The notes under the pieces are model-generated. The model did not search any database, was not told the DNA's origin, and was given only the letters and a program-made list of their open reading frames with translations. A stretch of DNA of 64,000 bases from Coriaria nepalensis (lineage: Eukaryota > Streptophyta > Magnoliopsida > Cucurbitales > Coriariaceae), in NCBI GenBank assembly GCA_027186245.1, contig CP114493.1:1805501-1869500 (forward strand), in the 5' to 3' direction. Shown one piece after another: positions 47,401 through 59,042 of this stretch. A program made the position numbers and the translations under genes. Position 1 is the stretch's first letter; every line of letters starts with the position of its first letter.

Positions 47401-48910
47401 TCTGGGGAAAGTCACTTCCATATGTGAATGGATTCCAAGAACATACCCTTCCCAAAAGTCCCGGGTTTCCTCAACCTCTTCCTCATTTATCTGATACAAC
47501 ATCTGCCCTCCACCACCACATGGGGTCTGCCCCAACTGTCTATCCCTCCCCTAATTGGGACAGGCGTTATGCTTATTCAGGGGAATCTCCTCAAGCTTCT
47601 AGTTATGAGATGGGTTCTCTTGGTAGTATCTTTTCTCATGTTGGTGGAAATTCCATGGACATAAATACAAATGTTGGACAACAGTTTCATCAGCAAATGG
47701 GCCATGCTTTTCCTGAAAGGAAGTCTGTAATACAAATGCCTGTTAATTTCGAAGCTCCTAATGGACGTCTGAGAAGCCTCTCTCATAGGAGAAGTGATAC
47801 AAACTTCAATAATGTGGATAAGAAGCAATATGAGCTTGATATTGACCGGATATTGCGTGGGGACGATAGTAGGACTACTCTGATGATAAAGAATATTCCT
47901 AACAAGTATGTGAATGACTTCTCCTACTACTTCAGACCAATAATTTAAGAAGAAGTGTAGTTATTTGACACTGATTTACATTTATTATTGTTAATGTTCA
48001 TTTTCTTTTCTTACAGGTATACTTCGAAAATGCTTCTTGCTGCCATTGATGAGAACTGCCGAGGATCTTATGATTTTATCTATTTGCCAATCGACTTCAA
48101 AGCACGTGCTTGTGTTTGTTTATGATGGAACTTTTTTTTTTTTGCTGGAAGATTTTCTTATTGATTTCTCTTTTGCTCATTTCAACAGAACAAGTGCAAT
48201 GTTGGTTATGCTTTCATCAATATGATTGATCCTCAAGCGATTATTCCATTTCATCAGGTTTGTTGTCTCCTGTCCCTCTCTCTCTCTCTATCACCATGTT
48301 CATTGACAGAGACGCTAATAATTTAATATAATTGGGTCACCAAAAAACATGCAGGCATTCAATGGTAAGAAATGGGAGAAGTTTAATAGTGAAAAGGTGG
48401 CATCTCTTGCATATGCAAGGATTCAAGGGAAAGCTGCTCTTATTGTGCATTTCCAGAATTCAAGCTTGATGAATGAGGATAAACGTTGTCGCCCAATTCT
48501 CTTCCAAACCACTGGTCCTAATGCTGGAGATCAGGTAAGATAAGATATATATATATATATATATATATATTTTTAGTATCATAGTAATCTTTAGCCTTAA
48601 AAAGACGGACAAATTTGTCGAAGGGAAAAACAAAAAAGGAAAAAAAAAATTCCTCAAAGAGGGGGAGAATCTTAAAATTCAGTTTGAGGCTCTCCAACTT
48701 ATAGACCATGGAATCTCATAGAATCCTACTTAGGCCCACCAAATCTTTTCGAAATTTCAGTTTACTCAAATTCCAGTTTCAGCTGTGTGTAACTGACGTT
48801 TCTATTATTTTCCTTGGAATCTATAGGAGCCATTCCCCATGGGCTGTTCGAAATATGATCGAGAGAAAACAAATTCCATTCCAGTGGTAATGAGGAGAAT
48901 CACAACATAG
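44403..48910 (+). CDS. Mei2-like RNA-binding protein lacking RRM2
   Basis: Mei2-like proteins are plant RNA-binding regulators of meiosis and meristem growth. Exons 44403-44480, 44650-44695, 45591-45914, 46028-46431, 46540-46698, 46879-47200, 47353-47905, 48017-48101, 48189-48257, 48355-48534 and 48827-48910 stay in phase and give 767 aa. The N terminus MPFEDIDQRGPSASSHF matches the family. RRM1 lies at about residues 258-337 (RTLFVRNING to KLDIHYLIPK). RRM3, the Mei2 signature domain, lies at about 617-720 (TLMIKNIPNKYTSKML, FKNKCNVGYAFINM, NEDKRCRPILF). Directly after RRM1 the usual second RRM is reduced to a stub (KNPSDEANWGPIMAFNFD), then the protein passes into the linker. The intron after 48101 has a GC donor. 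The last exon (EPFPMG...) ends early at 48908-48910. Relatives are nearer 900 aa. Confidence 0.87.
48546..48572. repeat. (AT)n microsatellite in the last Mei2-like intron
   Basis: About 13 AT units lie just after the donor of the penultimate coding exon. This is a length-variable simple repeat. Confidence 0.9.
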
Positions 48911-49700
48911 GAACCCTACTAACGGTAAATGGGGGAGGAGTCTAGATTCTTTTGTTCACATTCATACAAATTATTGCTGGACCAAGAGTTTTCTAGCAAT
49001 AAAATCAAATATCAGAGTATGAAAAGGAAAGAACTTTATTCTCCTCCCCCACACTTTTTTTTTTGGTCCATAGAGATAGAGGACCACTTCCTTTTTTTTT
49101 TTTTCAATTTCAGATTTTCGAAGCCAAGCCAAAGGTTAAATTACTTTTCCTGCAACCAGAATTTTCAAATTGACAGACCCAGAACAAGTCGAGTTTTGAA
49201 GATACCATCTGAGTTCTAACAGATGGAAGTTGCATGAATAGACAATTTGGTGCGGCCTGGTGGTGCTACTTTTTTTTTTTTTTCCTTTTGAAATCTTCTT
49301 GTTATAATTCTGTGTTCAAGTGGATTAGTAGCATCACTAATTTTGAGTATATTCTGGACTTGACTTGAGTCTGAAAAATTTTGCTGCTGCTACTATTTAC
49401 ACTGCTACTAGTCTACTACTTACTAGTTACTACTAGGAGTAAATCTGTAATTTGTATCAAGCTGTGTTCTTTATTGTACTTTGAATGTTTATCATTTGTT
49501 ATCATTTGTCAAGCACATAAGACAGTTGCATGTCTCTTAATGCCGGAACATAAGATATGATTTTTTGCTCAGGAAGAATAAATATAACTCATAAAATAGT
49601 TATAAATGCATATGATGCATGAGACAAGTAATATATGGAAATCTTAAATTCAAATTTTTTGTAAAAATTATCATATGCTTTTTTTTAGTCTTTCTAATAT
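48911..49700 (+). other. Probable 3' UTR of the Mei2-like gene and following DNA
   Basis: Candidate poly(A) signals AATAAA occur near 48998 and 49577. There is no further coding sequence. The exact transcript end cannot be read from sequence alone. Confidence 0.4.
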
Positions 49701-50231
49701 TTTTCTACTTATTTTTTCTATTTGACTCTATATACGTATCAGTGAGCGTCCGATCAATGGAAAGCTAAGAGAGTAACTCAATCCAAACTTAACAACGGTC
49801 ATTTAATTTTCATGCATAAATAATCATAATCTCCTCTTCATTGGGCCTTTGGCCCTTCTTTCGATGGTCGGTACAATATATTTTACTTTATCTCATTGCT
49901 TTCTATCTCATGTACCTCTTAATTTCTTAACATGAAATATAAGGTAAATTGGCGTGATTCTTATTAGTGCATATGTTGTTCATGAATTTCTATAACAACT
50001 TTAGCGCTCATCAAAATCAATTATTTTATGATTATCAATCAATTCATATATAAGCAACCATATAATCATTAAAACACAACTCATCGCGTTTCAAAAACAA
50101 CTTCCATATTGTAGGTGAGAGTTGTACTTACTTGGATTCCAAGCTTTCCTTTTAAGATTGTGTAGTTCACGAACATTAAGTCCGTTGTTTGCCTATATAA
50201 TTAAGAAATTAATTTAGTTCAATACAAACTG

Positions 50232-50312
50232 AACTTTCTATAAGCTTTTCTAAATGCTTAACTTTCTATAAGCTTTTCTAAAAACTTAACTTTCTATAAG
50301 CTTTTCATATAA
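50232..50312. repeat. 28-bp tandem repeat, about 3 units
   Basis: Units AACTTTCTATAAGCTTTTCT plus 8 bases start at 50232, 50260 and 50288. The first two are almost identical and the third is partial. Confidence 0.9.
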
Positions 50313-50475
50313 GCATTTCTTATTTATTTTTGAGGAATCTAGTTCCAACTCTTTTTTTCCTTCACAGATCGAGACCTAACATAATGTCTCTCGATTTAAG
50401 TTCTTGATCTAAACCGATGACTTTTTCTTCCTTCCCAGACTGAGACTTAATATAACATCTCTCAACCCTAGTCCC

Positions 50476-53400
50476 CTTTTTGGTGGATCGTGGATTGACC
50501 AAGCTTCTTGTCGATTTCAGTCAAGATTGGGTCTTAATTCGTCCAAACAACTTTCTCTCTCCTTCCCCCAATTTTCAGCTGAAACTCACCACTTCCTTTC
50601 CATTTTCGACCACCTATCAACTTGGGTGAGAAAATGATGATTTTCCGTTAATTTAGAGGGGGGGGGGGAGGGAAAGCGAGATATTTCCATTATGGGAAAG
50701 ATTTTATCATAAATTCCTCTTGATTTTCCCATGTTTCAACTGAAATCCTTCATTTCCCTTCTCCAATTCCAGCCATCCTCTTGTATGGACCAAAAAAGGA
50801 TTACAAATGTCATTTTCACCACTTTTTAGAGAAAATATGATATATTTTTTAATCACATATGTGTTTGGCCTATTTTGACTACATGTTTGACCAATTTGGC
50901 CTTCAAAATATTACTTTTTGATCGCTTTATGATGTTGGCATAAACTAATTTCAACCGAACTTGATGGTTGATGAGAATGGTTTTTGTCCTTTCTTCGGAT
51001 AGTTGAGATTGAATAATGAACAATCCTGTTGCCTTTAATCTATGGTTATCTCTTCACCATCTCATTAATCCTTGTGACATTTTATAAGTAAAACAACTCC
51101 TAGCTCGAATTTGACCCGGGTTAAATGATTTTCGTTTAATTAGAATTAATTGTTATCTGATTAAAACTAGTATTTGACCGTTCACATTAACTGTTTGATA
51201 TTAATTAACCGGCTTAATTATTATTAACCAACTTGTACTTATTTCGAATTTTGAGTCAATCACATTTTGCCACATATCCAAAAAATTCTAGCATCTACAA
51301 ATATCCCTTTAATCTTTCTCATTAGATCAATAATAATGAGGAAGATTAATGACCACAATACTTTACTTCGATCGATATGGCTGAATGATAATTTTTATGC
51401 AATTTTCATCATCTTAGTCGATCTGAAAATAACAAAGCGATTGATCCTTCTTTCAAAAATCTTAGCTATTCAACTCAAATATTGAAATTTACCGATTTTT
51501 CATCCATTAAAAAGTCTAAAGAAAATTCAAAGAACTCACGACATCATCCTTTGATGAGATTTCTTTCTTGAACATGTCCTCAGTAGATTATGTGATATTT
51601 TCAGTTAAATCTCATATGATCTGGGGGAAAATTTGATTACTTTCATAACAACTTTGGCCAATTTTAAATGAAAAATATCGTATCGGCCGAAATATTGAGT
51701 ATCCTTATGATAATTTTCGGCCACCAAACACATGAGAAGTAGTGTTGACTAAAAATTGTGACATTCCCAAGGGATTTTCAGTTGACAAGGCCAAAAACTT
51801 GAGGTTTATTTACACAAGAGAACCTTAGATCAAGATGGCCAAAAATTGGTGGTTCCCAATTATTGCTTCTTTATTAGTGGCTTGGTGCTTACGCTTTTCC
51901 TGCTTTTTCCTGGTATGGAAGTTCGCTTTCGAAAACTTTGGGTACTCTAGTCATTGCCATATTGTGGTGGTCGATCGAGGAGGCACGACCATCTATGGAT
52001 TACGCCTATCGATCGATCCGACTTTTGACTATCGGGTCAGCGGATCGATCGTAAAAAGTTTTAGCCGAGACTATATAATAATCAGGTAGAGCTTTCTCCA
52101 ACAGTGTCTACAATAATTCGGTTTGGGATTAATCGATGAGGACTTTACTATTACTGAACATATGAAACGTCTCAAACCGTTAATCAGTGTATCCTGAGCA
52201 TTCATTTGGAGATAATCCCTTTTGTCTCCAGTTGACACCTTTCTTTGTTGATGGGAAATAGGTCGAATATCCCCAATAACTAAGTTAACGGTAGTCGAGA
52301 AAGTGTTTGTATTCACGATCATTAGAAGGGGTAACTAAAAAATTTAAAAATATTTCTCGATCAACTTCTGAATGTATTGTTGTAAATTAAGATAATTACT
52401 CATCTGATGGTGGTACGAATTATGGAACTTGCAATAGTTTTTTCCTTGTACTTTATTGGTTGAAGCTAGTTTGTGATCATGTGGTATTTTCAACTTATTA
52501 CTTTTGAGCACGATATCAAAAATCTCGCTCACCTTTGAGAGGTCGAAAAAGTATTCCTTATCTATTTCACAGGGGTATTGCTTGATGGTATCACAGCTGG
52601 TTGGCTTGCTCAAGGCTGGGACGACTATCGGTTTGTCTTCATCGATTATATTAACTACTCCTTCTTTGAAAGCTGATTCTTGATAGTATGTGGCAATGGA
52701 GGCACTTTTTCTGTGGACTTCCTCTATAAAGTCTTCATATCGGGAGGCTCTCATTAAAAGCTCAAAGAAATATTGAAATTATATCCCTTCAAAAAAATTT
52801 TAAAATTTGATATCGAGCCCGTTAACGATCAGTCTTACGAACTTAAATTCAGGAAGAGAGAAGTGGCATCGGTTACGTTGTTGCTTGAACTGGGCTAGAT
52901 AGGCATCGGTTACAAGCTGGATAAATCAGCCACTGTCACCTTCAGTTAGACTCGGTAGAATTGAGTATGAAATATTGTTTCATCTCCTACCAAGTCCGGA
53001 TGGAACTAGGCGAGCTCATTGTCATGGCAGGTAAATCGACAGTATATATTGGCCGTGCCATTCTAAAAAGCTAAGAAAGTAGACCGATGTATGCTCTGAC
53101 TGTCTTTCAACTGCTTCCAGTAGTTCGATAAGTCAAGTTATTAGTAATTCTGATGGATTGGACTATTGTGCTTCTAGTCAAATAGAAATCCCGCAGGCCC
53201 CTATCTTCGAGGTTAAGGCGACTTCTTCCTCCGGTTGCATCTGGATATTCTGTAGATGTGGCATCGGAGGTGGAGTTTTCAAATCTGATAAAATCCGACC
53301 GATATTCAGATTATTAACTAAATGAGGCGGTGGAGATTTAACAATCGAACCATCAACCTTTGATCAACAGTTAGCAATTCACTAACAAAAAGTCTCACCA

Positions 53401-54850
53401 AGAGTGCCATTTTGTTACCGTCGGGAAAATATATCGACGCACACCTAAAGAAATATTATGGGCACGAACATGCGAGGGACTTTTGATGCAACACTTTTTG
53501 ATACATAGAACATTAGGTCTCGTCAGGTGTGCTTTTTTGTTGACATTGCCGACAAATCCAAAAAATTAACTTTGGTTAAAAATCGGGAACAGACAAATTT
53601 AACTTTCGGTAATACCTTAGAAAATATGTAATTGAAAATGAGAGTGATGTGGGCATACTAGAAAGTTAGAGTGATTTTTACACTATAAAATAAAATAAAT
53701 ATATGATAACGGAATTTAATCTGACTTCTAGGTAGGCAAAAAGATTAAAATTAATTTAGGTTCAACTTTTTTTTTGACATAGAAGTAGGTCTAGTGACTG
53801 TAGTCTTACCTGACCTTTCCGTACCTCTATCTCCCTTTCTTCCTGAAAAGAGAGGATTCGGTGTCAAAGATTAGCATTTGATCTACTGAGGAGCGGACTG
53901 AACTAAAGCTAACAAAGTAAAATTGTAATAAATGAAAGCGGAATTGAAAGTTGAAATGCATAAATAAACGAAATGACACAATCAAAAAGAACATATCTAA
54001 TCTATGGTAGGAAATTAACTCTACTCTTATGAAAACTATAAACAAAAAGTTAAATGAACAAAGAAAAGACGAAGGTGTCCACTCTATGACCTATCACTAA
54101 GGTAAGAATCCGGTGCTCTAACTACTAATTCTAAAAAATAGATTTAAGAAAAGACATAATTTCCGGAGGAATCGAAAAAAGATAAGTGTAGTGTCGGACT
54201 TGAGAAGATAATTTCACCGAAACATAAAGATGATTTATGAGTGTTGTTCGATTTTTTTGTGATCGTCAGTGATGATTAGTGATCAAAATGATTCATTTTT
54301 TAGTGATCGAAAGTATGCCTTTTGGCCTTTATCCATAGCTTCTATTTATAGGCAAATGACTTATGTTATTTATAAATCGACCAATATGAAATCTCAACTC
54401 CCTCTAAAATTTCGGCCACTTTCCCACTTTATGTTCCCTAATCGCCTTTTTTAATAGAAGTTGATTGACTAAGTGTCTAATCGAATTTGGTCGAGATTGA
54501 GTCTAGATTCATCCAAACAACTTTATCTTTCTCCCTATTTTTGGCCGAAATCTCTCCACATCCCCTTCATTTTCGGCCACCTATCCAATTTGGTGAGAAA
54601 ATGATGATTTCCAGTCGCTTTTGAAAAAAGTGAAATATTTCCAGTAAGGGAAAGATTTCATCTAAAATTCTCACGATTTTCCCTTGTTTCGATCAAAATC
54701 CTTCTTTTCCCTTCTCCAAATTCGGCCATCCTCTTATATGGGGTAAAAAAGGGATTGAAAATGTCATTTTCACCACTTTTTGAGAAAATATATGATCTTT
54801 TTGGATCAAATATGTGTTTGGTTGATTTTGATCATTTTGCTTGAAATTGC
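50476..54850 (-). mobile_element. Degenerate Ty3/Gypsy-type LTR retrotransposon
   Basis: Diverged direct repeats (about 50476-50885 and 54445-54845, roughly 75% identical by eye) bracket DNA that holds a minus-strand Gypsy gag fragment at 52344-52754. The right repeat may be part of a longer LTR beginning TGTTACCGTC at 53413. Just left of this, TGGCACTC on the minus strand could be a primer-binding site. The left repeat is then a truncated 3' LTR. No intact pol is seen. Limits are approximate. Confidence 0.6.
52344..52754 (-). pseudogene. Gypsy gag C-terminal fragment
   Basis: 136 open codons contain EYFFDLSKVSEIFDIVLKS and later NYCKFHNSYHH. This matches the common plant Gypsy gag layout of a 'FDLTK...FD' block followed by a 'FCKxHNxxxH' zinc-binding-like segment. 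The usual second Cys of that segment is absent (SNYLNLQ). Upstream and downstream frames are broken, so this is a relic. Confidence 0.65.
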
Positions 54851-55180
54851 TTTCAATCTTGCAATAGGATGAGTGTCGATTTCTCTGTCTTATGAAGCTT
54901 CTCTAATACCTTTTAACCTCAAGAGAAATGCATAAAACATGGGGGATAAACCCAAATCATTGTAACCGCATTCTTCTAGCTGTCATGAAAGACAAGATCG
55001 AAATCATTTTGGGTTTGATTCAAGCATCAAATAGGAAAGAAACATGCGGGCATCTTGTTTAATTCATATGGCATGGTGAAAAGCTTCTATTTTTTTGTAG
55101 GTAAAATATTTTTTGTTTTCTCTACAGTATCTAGTCTTATGTTTCTCATCATCAACACTTCCCATGTTTTATGCTTGTTA

Positions 55181-55482
55181 AGTTACCGATTATTTTAGAA
55201 GTTCGAATTGATAGGAACCAGACTCAACTATGTCATCTATCATTGAGACTTTAACACTTTTCCTCACGGGCAAGCTCATAACAATATGAGCATTGCATGT
55301 GCAAATAAATGGCAAACAAAAACCAAGAAGTATATCATATGTAGAAATAACAAAAGGAGGAGCAACCATGATTTGAACTCGATACCTTCGTTTTGATACC
55401 ATATTAAATTACCGATTATTCTAAAAGTTCGAATTAATAAGAAATGAGTTCAACTATATTATTTATCATCTAGACTCTTAAT
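55181..55482 (-). mobile_element. TRIM-like element with tRNA-Met-type primer site
   Basis: Direct repeats at about 55181-55245 and 55406-55482 share TACCGATTAT, AGAAGTTCGAATT and CTCAACTAT blocks. Between them, next to the right repeat, GATACCATATTAAATTACCG on the plus strand reads as TAATATGGTATCAAAAC on the minus strand, close to the initiator tRNA-Met site. The interior has no coding sequence. It has the same architecture as 28738-29091 but is a different family and more decayed. Confidence 0.6.
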
Positions 55483-55794
55483 AATGCCGATTGTACTTTT
55501 TATTTTGCTCCATATTTAGTAATACCCTTTAGAAGCATTTAAGAAAAATGCCTTTTAGTATGTTTTAATAATTTACAAATGGGGATGTGAAATTAGCAGT
55601 ATCTATCAGCTGCATTTGTAGTTTGAGGAATTGAACTGGAGTGGAGTTATAGGATGTCATTAAATTTGGAGTTAAGTGTTGCAGCTTGTGTCTAAAAATC
55701 ACGTATAATTCTTTTAACTTAAGTTCTACACTGGCACTGAACCTGGCATTTCTAATTATCTTAGATGTATAGTTTTTTTTCTTTTCCTAATTTC

Positions 55795-56470
55795 TTTTAG
55801 CTATATTGGCAATGCCTTAAGCATTCGTTGGCTTCCAGAGGGGAATATACACTGGCACAGCATATACTTAGCATCTGGCCCTGTAATTCATGTCTTAACC
55901 ATCATCAGGTATAATATTCTCAACCTCTCCTAATCATATAAAAAGTATATCAGAAACGATGTGTAAAAAAGAAAAAGCAGCAAAGCCCAAATCTCTCCTA
56001 CTCTAATTTTTTGTTTTTCTATTTTCGTAGCAGCCTGCATATGACCATTGAATTGGGACAAAATGCGGAGCTTTGAAATTTGCAGCTACCCTCATTCCTC
56101 AAGATGGGAAAATGATTGATTGAAATTTGGCCTGCCACATCATGGTCTTATGGGTTTAGAGTCAGGTGAAATGTAATGAAGTACAGTTTCAATTTGTTCT
56201 GGTACATCTTCTCGTGCAGAGAAATTCTACTGATACTCTAGGGCCGGCCACTAAGAAAAGGCAATTTAGATTAGAAAGCTAGACAAAGAGAAAGGAGAAA
56301 CATCGTATTCGAGTGGCTAATCCCTGTAAAATCATCTTATATGCCTTATGATTGGTCCTAGAGAGTATATAGAAATTTCCCACTACTTGCAATTGTTTTA
56401 TGAATCCTACCAGTTTTGAGCTAAGATATCATATCTCTAATGTATCTAATTCTCAATAAAAGAATGGTAA
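55795..56470 (+). other. Possible non-coding or 3' UTR exons
   Basis: A low-repeat island has splice-like sites: ACCATCATCAG before GTATAA at about 55910, and TTTCGTAG near 56030. It ends with AATAAAAG at about 56455. It has no long open frame. It could be a distal 3' UTR of the Mei2-like gene separated by the transposon-rich 49.7-55.5 kb, or an independent non-coding transcript. The evidence is weak. Confidence 0.25.
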
Positions 56471-56479
56471 TATGTCACC

Positions 56480-59000
56480 TTTTATCATAGGATGGTGATA
56501 TTTTGCAAATTTCTAGGATAAACTTGTTTCACTGTAAAAATCATGGACTAGCTGCATAGAAAATATCAACATATCTATATTTTTATCTTTTTAGTGGCTG
56601 ATTTTTATGAAGTTGGTTTACTTTGGTGGATCAAGTCTACCAAAAATCTCTCCGATTGGATATAGTGGACGTGGAATTTGCTAGACCTTACAATTATGTG
56701 ATTATGTAATTTGTCATAACATCAGCGAATCCCATAAAATTTAGAAAGCAAAGAAAGTCTGGTTGATTGGATGGATGTTTCTTTGTTTGTCGGTGAGTAC
56801 TTGTTCTAAACCCGAAATACACGTCTCTCTACTACTGCATTTTTATTAGCCACCTCCCACCACCTTGCCTTCCTTCTTCTACTTTCAACTCTATACTCTT
56901 ACTGTACTGTCTTAAATAAAAACTCTAGTGGTTGACCTCCCGACCTTTGTGCTCGTTGACTTCTTCTGTTTACGTATCATTTTATATCTCTATGCATCAA
57001 ATCACCCTTTTCTATGTCATTTCAAGGAACATATAGGGCAAAGAGTCTTTGATACTACGATCTTTGGTTTCAAATTGGAACAAGGATTCAGTGCTGTAAT
57101 AGAAATCATTTGATCATAATTTAATAATATTTATTTATATATTTTATCTAATTAAATTTAAAAATTAAGAAATAAAATTTATTAAATTAAGATTGGATGA
57201 TTTTTATTTAATAAAAATGTATACATTTAATAAATATTATTAAGTAATATTTTATTTATTTATTTATTTTATTTAATTGAAATTAAAATTAAAAAATAAG
57301 ATTCATCAAATCTCACTTAAAAATATCGAACATCATTATATTTTGATCCGATAATTTTTATTTTAAAATGAGTTTGAATTTGTTTTTCTTTTCTTCTTCT
57401 TCTTTTTAATTTGTCTTTAGATTTATTAAATTAATATTTAAAGAAACTGTTTTTTATTATAAATGGATTTCAAATGGATTTAAATTAATTTGTCATTATA
57501 TTAGATTTATAAACAGTATTAAAATGGAGTTCAGCTCCCTTAATAATTAATTAGCCGTAGACATTCACGCAAAAAAGGCCATTTTAATTTTTTTATTATT
57601 ATTTTTTTTTTTGGACATGTATGATTGATTGATTGATTCTCTCTCATTCGACCTTCTTTTTGCGCGACAGGCCGTCATGCCGGGCCCCACTCATGTCTTC
57701 TCATTCATTTTTATTATTTTTTAAAATTTAATTTAAACTTTAATTAATATGTTATTTTATTAAATTTAATTTTTTTTTCTATTTCTTTTCATTTTTTTCA
57801 TTTTAATTACTAATAAAAAAAAAGAAAAAAATTTAAAATAATAATATTTATTTATTTATTTTATTATAATTATTTTTTAAATTTAAAAAATCACTACAAT
57901 AATTTTTAAATTAAAATTTAATTTAATTAATTAGAATTATGTTTTTTTTTTTTTTTCATTCATAATTTTTTTTTTCTCTATTTAAAAAAAATTTAATTAA
58001 TATATAAAAATTATTCCCTCACCTACCCTTAAATCTTCAAGTAGTAAGAGGAGTGTTGATTGCTTAAATTAAATATTCAAAATAGTAAAAATTTAAATTT
58101 TTATATTAGGAGTAGAGGTTAGTAATAGTGAGGATGGAAGCGATCAGAAAAAAAAATTAAAAATATATTAAATTAAAATTAAAATGAGAAATAATATAAT
58201 TAAAAATTTTAATAATTATTTAATAATCATGCATATATATGTGACAATTTAATTTATTTTTAATAGAATTAGAAATTTATTATTATTTAAACTTAAAATT
58301 AAATATTTATTATAATTATTAAGATTTTTTTATTATTTATTATAATTTATACTAAATTTTAAAAGTTTATCATAATTTTGCTTAAACTTTTAAACTATTA
58401 AATTTTAATAAATATGATTAATTTATAAAAATAATACATAAAATTTATTAATACTAAAAAAAATATATTTCATATCATGATATTAATATATTTAAAAATT
58501 AATAATCTATAATTTATTTTTCACTATTTATAAACTTTATTTTTCATTAATTACCGTTTTAAATCTGAACACCAATTATTTTAATACATTAATTCCATTT
58601 TAATATTTTACGCATTAATTATGGTAAAAGTTTAAAATTTTTCTATACATAATATATATATATATATATATATCTAAATTTGATGTTAAAAATGAAAATA
58701 AATCATTTCAACAATTTGGGGTATAAAAATTAATTGTGTAAAAGATTAGGGGTGAAAATTAATAAATAATAAAAGTTTGGGGATGAAAACAATAATTTAG
58801 ATAAGTAATAATGATAATGATATTATGATGATGCTAATAGTAATAGTAATAATGTGGAATATAAGAACGAAAGTAGTACGCGCATTCCTTGCTAAAAGAA
58901 GCACTACTATCTTTCTCGGCAATTTGGTTTCACGTTCTTTCATTTTTTTGGTCCAATCAAGTGTTCCATTTGGTCAAAGCATCAGTTCGAAGACGACGAA
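56480..59000. other. AT-rich intergenic DNA upstream of the copine gene
   Basis: 57120-58860 is dominated by A/T runs, with (GATT)n near 57625 and an (AT)n tract at about 58650-58672. No coding sequence or RNA gene is supported. A CCAAT-like GGTCCAATCAAG near 58950 lies about 90 bases before the copine start and may belong to its promoter. Confidence 0.5.
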
Positions 59001-59042
59001 GAGGGAGCAGGTGAGCTTTTTTTTTTTTTGTCTGTAGGAAGA

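Noticed and set aside
51835..52089. Open frame of 84 codons on the plus strand
   Set aside because: It lies within a minus-strand Gypsy relic and shows no family pattern; probably chance.
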